A model generated the notes under the pieces. That model did not search any database. It was not told where the DNA came from and saw nothing but the letters and a program-made list of their open reading frames with translations. A program made the translations under genes and the position numbers. Shown one piece after another: positions 39,541 to 47,651 of a stretch of DNA of 64,000 bases. Source of the stretch: Paragemmobacter amnigenus (GTDB lineage Bacteria > Pseudomonadota > Alphaproteobacteria > Rhodobacterales > Rhodobacteraceae). The stretch is taken from NCBI RefSeq assembly GCF_009908265.2, contig NZ_JAAATX020000001.1:124001-188000 (forward strand), given 5' to 3'. Position 1 is the stretch's first letter. Each line of letters starts with the position of its first letter.

Positions 39541-40626
39541 ATGCTCATGTTTGTGCTGCGGCGCATCGGCGTCATGATCCTGACCGCCTTCGCGCTCACC
39601 TTCGTCGTCTTCTACATGACGAACCTTCCCCCCAATCTTGAAAAACTCGCCAAGTCCGAGGCTTCGGTCCGCATGGAGGATGACGCCGTCATCAGCTGGC
39701 TGGCCGAGAATGGCTATTCCAGCCCCGTCCTGCAACGCTACGGCGAATGGCTGGGCGTCGTCCCCGGCTGGACCCGCACGGACGAGACAGGCAAGATCAC
39801 CGGCCGCTGCATCAAGGCAGGCACCGACCCCGCCACCGCCCCCGGCTACTGCGGCGTGCTGCAGGGCGACTGGGGCTTTTCCACCGTCTTCAAACAGCCC
39901 GTCTCCGAAGTGCTCGCCCGCTCGCTGGGCGCCACGGGCTGGCTGATGTTCTGGGTCATGGCCGTGATGGTGCCGACCTCGCTCCTGCTCGGCGTGCTCT
40001 CCGGCATGCGCGAGGGCAGCCGCACCGACCGCGTGCTCTCCACCTTCGCCATCACCACCACCGCGACGCCCGAATATGTCTCGGGCGTCATCCTGATCGC
40101 GCTCCTCGCCTCGGCCACCGCCGGCATCTCGCCCATCCTGAACGAGGCGGGCTGGATCTCGGGCAAGACGCTGTTTCCCGGCACCGCCACCTCGGCGATG
40201 GACGACATCACCTTCATGAACTTCTTCCTGCCCGTCATGACCATTGCGCTCTACGGCATCGGCTACATCGCCCGCATGACCCGCGCCTCCATGACCGAAG
40301 TGATGACCCAGCAATATATCCGCACCGCCCGGCTCAAGGGCGTGGGCTTCCGGCAGGTCGTCATGCGCCATGCCCTGAGAAACGCCCTGATCGCACCCTT
40401 CACGGTGATCATGCTGCAATTCCCGTGGCTCCTGAACGGCGTCGTGATCGTCGAGACCCTCTTCAACTACAAGGGCTTCGGCTGGACGCTGGTGCAGGCC
40501 GCAGGCAACAACGACATCAACACGCTGCTGGCCTGCTCGGTCGTGGCCGTCTTCGTCGTGCTCGTGACGCAGCTGATCTCGGATATCGGCTACGTCTTCC
40601 TCAACCCCCGCATCCGTCTCGCGTAA
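39541..40626 (+). CDS. ABC transporter permease, DppB/OppB type
   Basis: A 361-residue membrane subunit with one N-terminal helix (VLRRIGVMILTAFALTFVVFYM), a long periplasmic loop (residues 30-125, ending DWGFSTVFKQPVSEVLARSL) and five further helices. The EAA-type coupling loop is YIRTARLKGVGFRQVVMRHALRNAL near residue 260. It partners the downstream DppC-type permease (9 bases away). The long loop is typical of peptide-type importers with an extra periplasmic segment. Confidence 0.9.
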   Translation: MLMFVLRRIGVMILTAFALTFVVFYMTNLPPNLEKLAKSEASVRMEDDAVISWLAENGYSSPVLQRYGEWLGVVPGWTRTDETGKITGRCIKAGTDPATAPGYCGVLQGDWGFSTVFKQPVSEVLARSLGATGWLMFWVMAVMVPTSLLLGVLSGMREGSRTDRVLSTFAITTTATPEYVSGVILIALLASATAGISPILNEAGWISGKTLFPGTATSAMDDITFMNFFLPVMTIALYGIGYIARMTRASMTEVMTQQYIRTARLKGVGFRQVVMRHALRNALIAPFTVIMLQFPWLLNGVVIVETLFNYKGFGWTLVQAAGNNDINTLLACSVVAVFVVLVTQLISDIGYVFLNPRIRLA

Positions 40627-40635
40627 GGACCAGCC

Positions 40636-41802
40636 ATGGAAGACGCACTCTCCTGGGGCTCCATCCTCGTCCGCATCGCGGCCCAGCTCCTGCCGGTCTG
40701 GGTGGCACTCATTGCCACCTTCGCCCTCTCGATGACCTTCAAGCGCCGCCTCGGCCTCTATGGCCGCATCTTCGACAGCCCCGTCGGCATGACGGGCTTC
40801 GCACTGGTGATGTTCTGGGTCTTCACCGCGATCTTCGCGGATATCATCATCACCCATGACCCGCTGGGGCAATTCTCGGGCATGAAGAACATCCTGCCCG
40901 GCGCACCGCTCAAGGACGCGGCCGAGGGTGCCTATCCCTACTACCTGCTGGGCGGCGACCACCTCGCCCGCGACGTGTTCAGCCGCATGGTCATGGGCGC
41001 GCGCGACGTGCTGAAGATCGCGCCCGCCGCCACGGTCGTGGCCTTCATGGTGGGCGTGACGCTTGGCCTTCCGGCAGGCTATCTCGGCGGCAAGCTCGAC
41101 ACCTCGATCAGCTTCCTGTCCAACCTCGTCCTCGCTTTTCCGGTGATCCTGCTCTTCTACCTGCTCGTCACGCCGGAAATCCGCGTCACGGGCATCCCCA
41201 CGGTGCTGGCCGCGATCCTCTTCATCTTTCCGGTGGTCTTCCTCACCATCCTGCTCAACTCCCGCTTCTTCACCTCTCCGGCAAAGCGGAACCTCTATGT
41301 GGGCATCGTGCTTGTCATCGGCCTCTGGGCCTATTCCGGCCTCGCCTTCAACGCCGACCCGCTCGGCGTCTGGTCGATGGACCCCAACATGCTCAACGTC
41401 TTCGTCTCGGTGGTCTTCGTGAACTCGCCGGGCGTTTTCCGGATCGTGCGCGGCATGGTGATGGACATCAAGACGCGCGACTACGTGGCGGCAGGCCAGA
41501 CCCGCGGCGAAGGCCCGTGGTACATCATGCTGTGGGAAATCCTGCCCAATGCCCGCGGCCCCCTCATCGTCGATTTCTGCCTGCGGATCGGCTACACGAC
41601 GATCCTTCTGGGCACGCTCGGCTTCTTCGGCCTCGGCGTCACCCCCGAATCCCCCGACTGGGGCAGCACGATCAACTACGGCCGCCGCCTCCTGGCCATC
41701 GCGCCCCACCCGGCGGTCGTCCCCGCCTTCGCCCTCATGTCGCTCGTCCTCGGCCTCAACCTTCTTGCCGACGGCCTGCGCGAAGAAAGCATGAAGGACT
41801 GA
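40636..41802 (+). CDS. ABC transporter permease, DppC/OppC type
   Basis: A 388-residue second membrane subunit. The N-terminal helix and cytoplasmic segment (MTGFALVMFWVFTAIFADIII) are followed by HLARDVFSRMVMGARDVLK, a hallmark of the DppC half, and by the coupling motif YVAAGQTRGEGPWYIMLWEILPNARGPL near residue 290. It is longer than the usual 300 residues because of extra hydrophobic helices around residues 210-245 (FLTILLNSRFFT, LYVGIVLVIGLWAYS). It ends 101 bases before the ATPase gene. Confidence 0.88.
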   Translation: MEDALSWGSILVRIAAQLLPVWVALIATFALSMTFKRRLGLYGRIFDSPVGMTGFALVMFWVFTAIFADIIITHDPLGQFSGMKNILPGAPLKDAAEGAYPYYLLGGDHLARDVFSRMVMGARDVLKIAPAATVVAFMVGVTLGLPAGYLGGKLDTSISFLSNLVLAFPVILLFYLLVTPEIRVTGIPTVLAAILFIFPVVFLTILLNSRFFTSPAKRNLYVGIVLVIGLWAYSGLAFNADPLGVWSMDPNMLNVFVSVVFVNSPGVFRIVRGMVMDIKTRDYVAAGQTRGEGPWYIMLWEILPNARGPLIVDFCLRIGYTTILLGTLGFFGLGVTPESPDWGSTINYGRRLLAIAPHPAVVPAFALMSLVLGLNLLADGLREESMKD

Positions 41803-41832
41803 TCCCGATGGATGGCAGCGCCATTTTCCGTT

Positions 41833-41877
41833 CCCAAATATCCCACGGGGGTCCGGGGGTGTGAAACCCCCGGTCCC
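41833..41877 (+). repeat. R2 dispersed repeat within the ABC operon
   Basis: CCCAAATATCCCACGGGGGT followed by the hairpin CCGGGGGT/ACCCCCGG (41853-41860/41866-41873). It occupies the gap between the second permease and the ATPase gene, and would be carried in their shared mRNA. Confidence 0.8.
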
Positions 41878-41903
41878 GCACGATCAACCCGCGCGAGGTC
41901 GAA

Positions 41904-43988
41904 ATGTCTGAACCTTGGGATCCCTCCAAACCCATCCTCGAAATCGAGAACCTCTCGATCTCCTTCTTCACACGCCTGCGCGAAATCCCCGCCGTGATGG
42001 ATTTCTCCTGCACCGTCATGGCGGGCGAGGCGATGGGGCTCGTGGGCGAATCCGGCTGCGGCAAATCCACCGTGGCACTGGCCGTGATGCGCGATCTGGG
42101 CAAGAACGGCCGCATCACCGGCGGCTCCATCCGCTTCAAGGGCCGCGACCTGACGCGCATGGGCGAAGAGGAACTCCGCCACCTGCGCGGCTCCGAAATG
42201 GCGATGATCTATCAGGAACCCATGGCGTCCCTGAACCCGGCCATGAAGATCGGCGCGCAACTGGCCGAGGTTCCCATGATCCACCGCGGCATGGCCAAGG
42301 ACGAGGCGTGGAAACTCGCCCGCCAGATCGTGGCCGATGTCCGCCTGCCCGACCCCGACCGCATCCTGAATGCCTACCCGCACCAGCTTTCGGGCGGCCA
42401 GCAGCAGCGCATCGTCATCGCCATGGCGCTCATGTCCAAACCCGCGCTCCTCATCCTCGACGAACCCACCACCGCGCTCGACGTGACGGTCGAGGCGGGC
42501 ATCGTCGATCTGGTCAAGGATCTGGGCGAGAAATACGGCACCTCGATGCTCTTCATCTCGCATAACCTCGGGCTGGTGCTCGACGTCTGCGACCGCCTCT
42601 GCGTGATGTATTCCGGCGAGGCGGTGGAAACCGGCAATGTCGAGGAAGTCTTCGACAAGATGCGCCACCCCTATACGCAGGCGCTCTTCCGCTCCATCCC
42701 GCTGCCCGGCGCGGACAAGAACGCCCGACCGCTGGTGGCGATCCCCGGCAACTTCCCCCTTCCCCATGAACGGCCCCGCGGCTGCAACTTCGGCCCGCGC
42801 TGCTCCTATTTCGTCGAAGGCCGCTGCAACGCGCAGGACATCCCCATGGTCGACGTGGCCGATGCCCACCGGCACGAATCCCGCTGCCTCCGCATCACGG
42901 AAATCGACTGGTCCGCCCCCCCCGCCGTCGCCCGCACCGCCGAAAAGGCCGAGATCGGCCGTGTCGTGCTCAAGCTCGAGGATCTGAAGAAATACTACTC
43001 CGTCGGCACCTCGGCCTTCGGCGGCGGCATGAAGAAGGTGGTCAAGGCGAACGAAACCCTGACCTTCGAGGCGCGCGAGGGCGAGACGCTCGCCATCGTG
43101 GGCGAATCCGGTTGCGGCAAATCCACCTTCGCCAAGGTGCTGATGGGACTGGAAACCGCGACCTCGGGCAAGATCATGCTGTTCGACGAGAACGTGCAGT
43201 CCACCCCCATCCAGATGCGCGGCACCGACACCATCTCGAAACTCCAGATGGTGTTCCAGAACCCCTTTGACACGCTCAACCCCTCCTCCACCGTGGGCCG
43301 CCAGATCATCCGCGCGCTCGAAATCTTCAAATTCGGCGACAGCGACGCCGAACGCCACGCGCGGATGCTGGAACTCCTCGACCTCGTGAAACTCCCCCGC
43401 GCCTTCGCCGACCGCATGCCGCGCCAGCTTTCGGGCGGCCAGAAACAGCGCGTCGGCATCGCCCGTGCCTTCGCGGGCGGGGCCAAGGTCGTGGTGGCCG
43501 ACGAACCCGTCTCGGCCCTCGATGTCTCGGTGCAGGCCGCCGTCACCGACCTCCTGATGGACATCCAGCGCAAGAACAAGACCACGCTGCTCTTCATCAG
43601 CCACGACCTGTCGATCGTGCGCTACCTCTCGGACCGCGTGATGGTCATGTATCTGGGCCATGTGGTCGAAATGGGCACGACCGATCAGGTCTTCTCGCCC
43701 CCCTACCACCCCTATACCGAGGCGCTGCTCTCTGCCGTGCCCATCGCCGACACCCGCGTGCAGCGCAACCGCATCGTGCTGGAAGGTGACATCCCCTCGG
43801 CCGTCAACCCGCCGCCGGGCTGCCCCTTCCAGACGCGCTGCCGCTGGAAATCGCAAGTCGCAGGCGGGCTCTGCGACCGCGAGGTGCCCCCCGTCCGCAC
43901 GCTGGAGGGCGGGCACCAGATCAAATGCCACCTGCCCGACGACGTCCTTGCCAGCATGGAACCCGTCATCAAGATCGCCGCGGAATGA
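41904..43988 (+). CDS. Fused double ATPase of the peptide-type ABC importer (DppD-DppF fusion)
   Basis: A 694-residue protein containing two complete nucleotide-binding domains. Domain 1 (residues 10-335): Walker A GESGCGKST, signature LSGGQQQR, Walker B LLILDEPTTALD. Domain 2 (residues 350-690): Walker A GESGCGKST, signature LSGGQKQR, Walker B VVADEPVSALD. Each ends with an oligopeptide-type C-terminal extension containing cysteines (CNFGPRCSYFVEGRC and CPFQTRCRWKSQ), the region that binds a [4Fe-4S] cluster in DppD/DppF homologues. One polypeptide thus energises both permeases. GAGG precedes the ATG. Confidence 0.93.
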   Translation: MSEPWDPSKPILEIENLSISFFTRLREIPAVMDFSCTVMAGEAMGLVGESGCGKSTVALAVMRDLGKNGRITGGSIRFKGRDLTRMGEEELRHLRGSEMAMIYQEPMASLNPAMKIGAQLAEVPMIHRGMAKDEAWKLARQIVADVRLPDPDRILNAYPHQLSGGQQQRIVIAMALMSKPALLILDEPTTALDVTVEAGIVDLVKDLGEKYGTSMLFISHNLGLVLDVCDRLCVMYSGEAVETGNVEEVFDKMRHPYTQALFRSIPLPGADKNARPLVAIPGNFPLPHERPRGCNFGPRCSYFVEGRCNAQDIPMVDVADAHRHESRCLRITEIDWSAPPAVARTAEKAEIGRVVLKLEDLKKYYSVGTSAFGGGMKKVVKANETLTFEAREGETLAIVGESGCGKSTFAKVLMGLETATSGKIMLFDENVQSTPIQMRGTDTISKLQMVFQNPFDTLNPSSTVGRQIIRALEIFKFGDSDAERHARMLELLDLVKLPRAFADRMPRQLSGGQKQRVGIARAFAGGAKVVVADEPVSALDVSVQAAVTDLLMDIQRKNKTTLLFISHDLSIVRYLSDRVMVMYLGHVVEMGTTDQVFSPPYHPYTEALLSAVPIADTRVQRNRIVLEGDIPSAVNPPPGCPFQTRCRWKSQVAGGLCDREVPPVRTLEGGHQIKCHLPDDVLASMEPVIKIAAE

Positions 43989-43989
43989 A

Positions 43990-44112
43990 CGAAATCTGAC
44001 GCGAGACTTTCGCGCCGTTTCCTGACGCAGGAAACGGTGCCCGCGCGCTGTGCCCATGATTCCCTACGGAATTTGCGCCAAAGTCCGACGCGAATTCTGC
44101 GTCAGAATTCGC
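43990..44112. repeat. R3 four-hairpin intergenic element, copy 2
   Basis: Four hairpins in the same order as at 2711-2820: an imperfect one at 43990-44012, 44015-44037 (CCGTTTCCTG/CAGGAAACGG, loop ACG), 44068-44088 (one mismatch) and 44090-44112, whose 23 bases equal those at 2798-2820. As in copy 1, it lies between convergent genes. Confidence 0.75.
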
Positions 44113-44124
44113 CCGCGCGGACCG

Positions 44125-44724
44125 TTACCCCAGAATCGCCTTCACGTAATTCTCGGTCTCGGCATAGGGCGGAATGCCGTCATGCTCCTCCACCGCCAGC
44201 GGCCCCGCATTATAGGCCGCCAGCGCCAGCCGCCACGACCCGAAGCGGTCATACATCATCCGCAGATAGCGCGCCCCGCCTTCGAGGTTCTCTTCCGGAT
44301 CGTTGATGTCCACCCGCAAAAGCCGCGCCGTGTCGGGCATCAGCTGCGCCAGCCCCGTCGCGCCCTTCGGGCTCACCGCGCCCGCGTTCCAGCCGCTCTC
44401 CTGCTGCACCAGCCGCAGGAACAGGTCCTCGGGCACGTTGTGCCGCCGCGCCGCCGCCCGCGCGACCTCCAGATACTCGCCCTTGTAATTGCCGCGAAAG
44501 GCGGGCAGCAGCCCCTCGTCCTCCAGCTCGCTCTTGGGGCGGAGCCGTTTGGACCCCTCGTATTGCTTGGCCAGCCGGCCATCCAGCAAGTCCTTCTGCC
44601 GCTCGAAGATCGCCTCGCGCGACAGGTTCGACCCCGACAGCGTCAGCCCCTGACCCAGCGCGCCAGCCGCAGGCGCGGCCACCGCGCCCAGCATCACCAC
44701 CGCACCGACGGCAAGTTTACGCAT
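44125..44724 (-). CDS. Lytic transglycosylase, SLT domain
   Basis: A 199-residue secreted peptidoglycan-cleaving enzyme. A signal peptide covers residues 1-24 ([18 protein letters not shown]). The SLT domain (residues 90-199) has the catalytic glutamate in [28 protein letters not shown], and [22 protein letters not shown] and [10 protein letters not shown] complete the fold. The ATG at 44724 gives a clean signal; the upstream frame start would add a poor N-terminus. It is separated by 74 bases from the LuxR-type gene on the same strand. Confidence 0.9.
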   Translation of the reverse strand: MRKLAVGAVVMLGAVAAPAAGALGQGLTLSGSNLSREAIFERQKDLLDGRLAKQYEGSKRLRPKSELEDEGLLPAFRGNYKGEYLEVARAAARRHNVPEDLFLRLVQQESGWNAGAVSPKGATGLAQLMPDTARLLRVDINDPEENLEGGARYLRMMYDRFGSWRLALAAYNAGPLAVEEHDGIPPYAETENYVKAILG

Positions 44725-44798
44725 CCCCGACCCCGACAGCCAAACACAGGGCACCATATATGCCCCGCCCCCGTCTTGACCAGAGCCCAGCACAGCCA

Positions 44799-45338
44799 TC
44801 AGACCTTTGTCGCCTTCGGCACCAGCGGCCCGTTCAGCAGGTCCTCGATCAGCAGGCTGACCAGCTGCCCCCGCCCCTGCACCCCCGCCTTGCGGTAGAT
44901 CGCGTTCAGATGGGTCTTGACCGTCCCCTCCGCCGATCCGCGCATGGCGGCGATCTCGGCAATGGAATAGCCCTTGATGGTAAAGGTGGCGACATCCGCC
45001 TCCGACGGGGTCAGCGCCCAGTCGCGGAAATATTCCTCCATCAGGTCCGCCAGCGCCCCCGCAGCCACGCCCAGCGACTTTTCCATATGCGCCTGCCGCC
45101 GCAAGAGCGACACAAGCGAGCGCACCTCGAAAACCAGCCCGACGAAAAGCCCCGCCGTCGCCGCCACCTCGGGCAGCATATGCAGCACCGTCACGCCCCC
45201 GGCCTGAAAGTCCTCGACCACGTCAAAGACGAAGAACACCGCACAGGCGAACTGGAACAGGATCAGCCCTGCCAGAGCCGCCGGATATCCCGGCTTCGGA
45301 CGGCGAAAGCCTCGCGTCGACGGGTCGGGATCGGACAT
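44799..45338 (-). CDS. Membrane-anchored LuxR-type helix-turn-helix protein
   Basis: A 179-residue protein with two membrane helices (residues 17-36, [20 protein letters not shown], and 48-66, [20 protein letters not shown]), a short coiled linker, and a C-terminal LuxR/NarL DNA-binding domain (residues 112-170: [44 protein letters not shown]). The DNA-binding domain is therefore tethered to the inner membrane with no evident periplasmic sensor. Signal and targets are unknown. It is divergent from ssb, with the ssb promoter in the shared gap. Confidence 0.85.
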   Translation of the reverse strand: MSDPDPSTRGFRRPKPGYPAALAGLILFQFACAVFFVFDVVEDFQAGGVTVLHMLPEVAATAGLFVGLVFEVRSLVSLLRRQAHMEKSLGVAAGALADLMEEYFRDWALTPSEADVATFTIKGYSIAEIAAMRGSAEGTVKTHLNAIYRKAGVQGRGQLVSLLIEDLLNGPLVPKATKV

Positions 45339-45476
45339 TCGCTCGGCTGCTCCTGCGGTTGCGTCCGCCCCTTCTACCCCGTCGCCCCGCATTACGGAAG
45401 ATTGACGCCCGCGCGTCGGGCCCGGCAAAGTCCGCTTTCCCGCCGCCACGGGACCACCTGCCCCTGCTTGGGCGCA

Positions 45477-45505
45477 TTGCGGCGCGGGGCGCGGGCGGCT
45501 ATAGC
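45477..45505 (+). promoter_or_regulatory. Predicted ssb promoter
   Basis: TTGCGG (45477-45482), 17-base spacer, TATAGC (45500-45505). This gives a 5' untranslated region of about 95 bases before ssb. Confidence 0.5.
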
Positions 45506-45606
45506 GGGGTCAGGGGCCGAAAGCACCGCCCGAAGGGGGCACGGAAGCAATCCGTTAACCACTTCGCGCCTAGGCTGCCCCTCAACCGAATCGCGGGGAG
45601 AAAGTC

Positions 45607-46167
45607 ATGGCAGGCTCGGTCAACAAGGTGATCCTCATCGGCAATCTGGGCCGCGACCCCGAGGTCCGCAGTTTCCAGAACGGCGGCAAGGTGGTGAACC
45701 TGCGTATCGCCACCTCGGAAACCTGGCGCGACCGGAACACCGGCGAACGCAAGGAACGCACCGAATGGCATTCGGTCGCCATCTTCAACGAAAACATCGC
45801 CAAGATTGCCGAACAATATCTTCGCAAGGGATCGACGGTCTATATCGAAGGCGCCCTCGAAACCCGCAAATGGCAGGACCAGAGCGGGCAGGACCGCTAC
45901 ACGACCGAAGTCGTGATCCGTAACTTCAACGGCAACCTCACCCTGCTGGGCGGTCGCGGCGAAGGCGGCGGTGGTGCGGGCGGCGGCGATTACGGCGGCG
46001 GCGACGATTACCAGTCCGGTGGCGGCGGCTATTCCGGCGGCGGCGCGGGTGGCGGCGGCTACTCGGGCGGGCGCAGCGGCGGCGGTGGCGGCAGCGCAGG
46101 GGGCGGCGGCTTCGGCGGCGGTGGCGGCGCGGGCCGCAACGACATGGACGACGAAATCCCGTTCTGA
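45607..46167 (+). CDS. ssb: Single-stranded DNA-binding protein
   Basis: A 186-residue SSB. The OB fold (residues 1-112) includes [46 protein letters not shown] and [23 protein letters not shown] glycine-rich disordered linker (residues 118-175, almost only Gly, Ser, Ala and Tyr) leads to the acidic tip DMDDEIPF that recruits replication and repair proteins. GGGGAG lies seven bases before the ATG. It is monocistronic and ends in a strong stem-loop. Confidence 0.97.
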   Translation: MAGSVNKVILIGNLGRDPEVRSFQNGGKVVNLRIATSETWRDRNTGERKERTEWHSVAIFNENIAKIAEQYLRKGSTVYIEGALETRKWQDQSGQDRYTTEVVIRNFNGNLTLLGGRGEGGGGAGGGDYGGGDDYQSGGGGYSGGGAGGGGYSGGRSGGGGGSAGGGGFGGGGGAGRNDMDDEIPF

Positions 46168-46198
46168 AAATTTCACGGCCGGACGGCAGGTCAGGGCG

Positions 46199-46223
46199 CG
46201 GCGGGAAGGGTTCCTTCCCGCCG
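46199..46223 (+). terminator. Terminator after ssb
   Basis: CGGCGGGAAGG pairs with CCTTCCCGCCG (46199-46209/46213-46223), loop GTT, followed by the T-rich TTCACATTTCTT. Confidence 0.7.
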
Positions 46224-46334
46224 TTCACATTTCTTCCCCGCCCGCCGCACTGCACTTGCGAGTCGCCCGCAACTCGTGCTTCCGTCGCGGCGGACCGGGG
46301 GAACATCCGGCCGTCCATGCCAGGGGGAAGTCAC

Positions 46335-47651
46335 ATGTATCGGTTCGGGCGGCTCGGCCTTGCCCTTGGTCTTTGCCTGTGCCTCGTCCCCGCGCAGGGC
46401 ATCGCGGGCAGCGGTACGGACGATCGCGGCGTGATCCTGCGCGACTGGTACCGCATGATCCTCGAACTCGTGCGCCACACGCCGACCTACACCCCCCCCG
46501 TCGCCAGCCGCTCCTTCGCCTATACCGCGATCATCGCCTATGAATCCGTCACCGTCGGCCAACAGCGCTGGCACAGCCTCGGCGGACAGCTCGCAGGCCT
46601 TCCCCCCCTGCCCGCGCCCGACACGGCCAGCCCGCTCGACCCCGACGCGGTGCTCAATGCCGCGATGGAACTGGCGGTCGACACCTATTTTTCCAACACC
46701 GGCCCCACCGGCCAGCGCGCCAAGGCCGCGATGGCCAAGGCGATGGACAGGCGCGTCTCCGAAGGCATGGACCCCGCCCTGATCGACGCCTCGCGCGCCT
46801 ACGGGCAGGCCATCGCCCGCCACGTGATCGACGCCAGCCTTTCCGATGGCGGCGCGGTGGTGGAAAACATGGGCTTTCCCATGGCCTATACGCTGGGGGG
46901 CGAGCCGCAGGACTGGGTGCCCACCAGCCTCGTCAACCTCCAGCAATTTCCTTTGCTGCCCGACTGGGGCAACAACCGCCCCCTCGCCATGCCCGATGCG
47001 GGCGCCTGCGCCCTGCCCCCGCCGCCGCCCTATTCCGAAGACCCGTCCTCGCCCTTCCACGCCGAAGCGATGGAGGTCTATGAGACCTCGAAATCCCTCA
47101 CCGACGAACAGAAACTTATCGCCCGTTTCTGGTCGGATGACCCCATGCTCTCGCCCACCCCGCCCGGTCACTGGGTATCCATCGTGCTGGAAATCGCCGC
47201 CCGCGACGGCCTGCCCCCCGAACAACTGGCCGATCTTCTGGCCCGCACGGGCATCGCCGTCTCGGACGGCTTCATCGCCAACTGGCGCGACAAGTATACC
47301 CACGATCTCCTGCGTCCCGTCACCTATATCCGCCGCCTGATCGACCCCGTCTGGGAACCGCTGCTCATCACGCCACCCTTCCCCGAATATCCCTCGGGCC
47401 ATTCCACCCAGTCGGGTGCCGCGGCCTCGGTCCTGACGGCGGCACTTGGCGACCCTTTCCCCTTCACCGACTCCACCCATGTCGCCGACGGCCTGCCCGC
47501 CCGCGACTTCCCCGATTTCGCAACCGCTGCGCGCGAGGCGGCGCTGTCGCGCCTCTACGGCGGCATCCATTTCCGCGCCGCCATCGACCGCGGTCTGGAA
47601 CAGGGCGCCTGCGTCGGCGCCTTCGTCAACGCCATAAAGACCGCCGAATGA
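46335..47651 (+). CDS. Secreted vanadium-dependent haloperoxidase / PAP2-family enzyme
   Basis: A 438-residue exported protein (signal peptide residues 1-24). All three vanadate/phosphate-site motifs of the family are intact: K-x6-RP (Lys320 to Pro328 in DKYTHDLLRP), PSGH (353-356) and SR-x5-H (Ser405 to His412 in SRLYGGIH). These residues bind vanadate in haloperoxidases or phosphate in acid phosphatases. The length and the long helical N-terminal half fit the haloperoxidase branch. GGGGGA lies before the ATG at 46335. Its stop overlaps the start of an FG-GAP/ASPIC protein (ATGA). Halide-oxidising activity versus phosphatase activity cannot be decided from sequence. Confidence 0.82.
   Translation: MYRFGRLGLALGLCLCLVPAQGIAGSGTDDRGVILRDWYRMILELVRHTPTYTPPVASRSFAYTAIIAYESVTVGQQRWHSLGGQLAGLPPLPAPDTASPLDPDAVLNAAMELAVDTYFSNTGPTGQRAKAAMAKAMDRRVSEGMDPALIDASRAYGQAIARHVIDASLSDGGAVVENMGFPMAYTLGGEPQDWVPTSLVNLQQFPLLPDWGNNRPLAMPDAGACALPPPPPYSEDPSSPFHAEAMEVYETSKSLTDEQKLIARFWSDDPMLSPTPPGHWVSIVLEIAARDGLPPEQLADLLARTGIAVSDGFIANWRDKYTHDLLRPVTYIRRLIDPVWEPLLITPPFPEYPSGHSTQSGAAASVLTAALGDPFPFTDSTHVADGLPARDFPDFATAAREAALSRLYGGIHFRAAIDRGLEQGACVGAFVNAIKTAE

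Noticed and set aside
46000-46140. Gly-codon tandem repeats in ssb considered as a separate repeat element
   Set aside because: They are simply the glycine-rich linker typical of SSB proteins and stay in frame.
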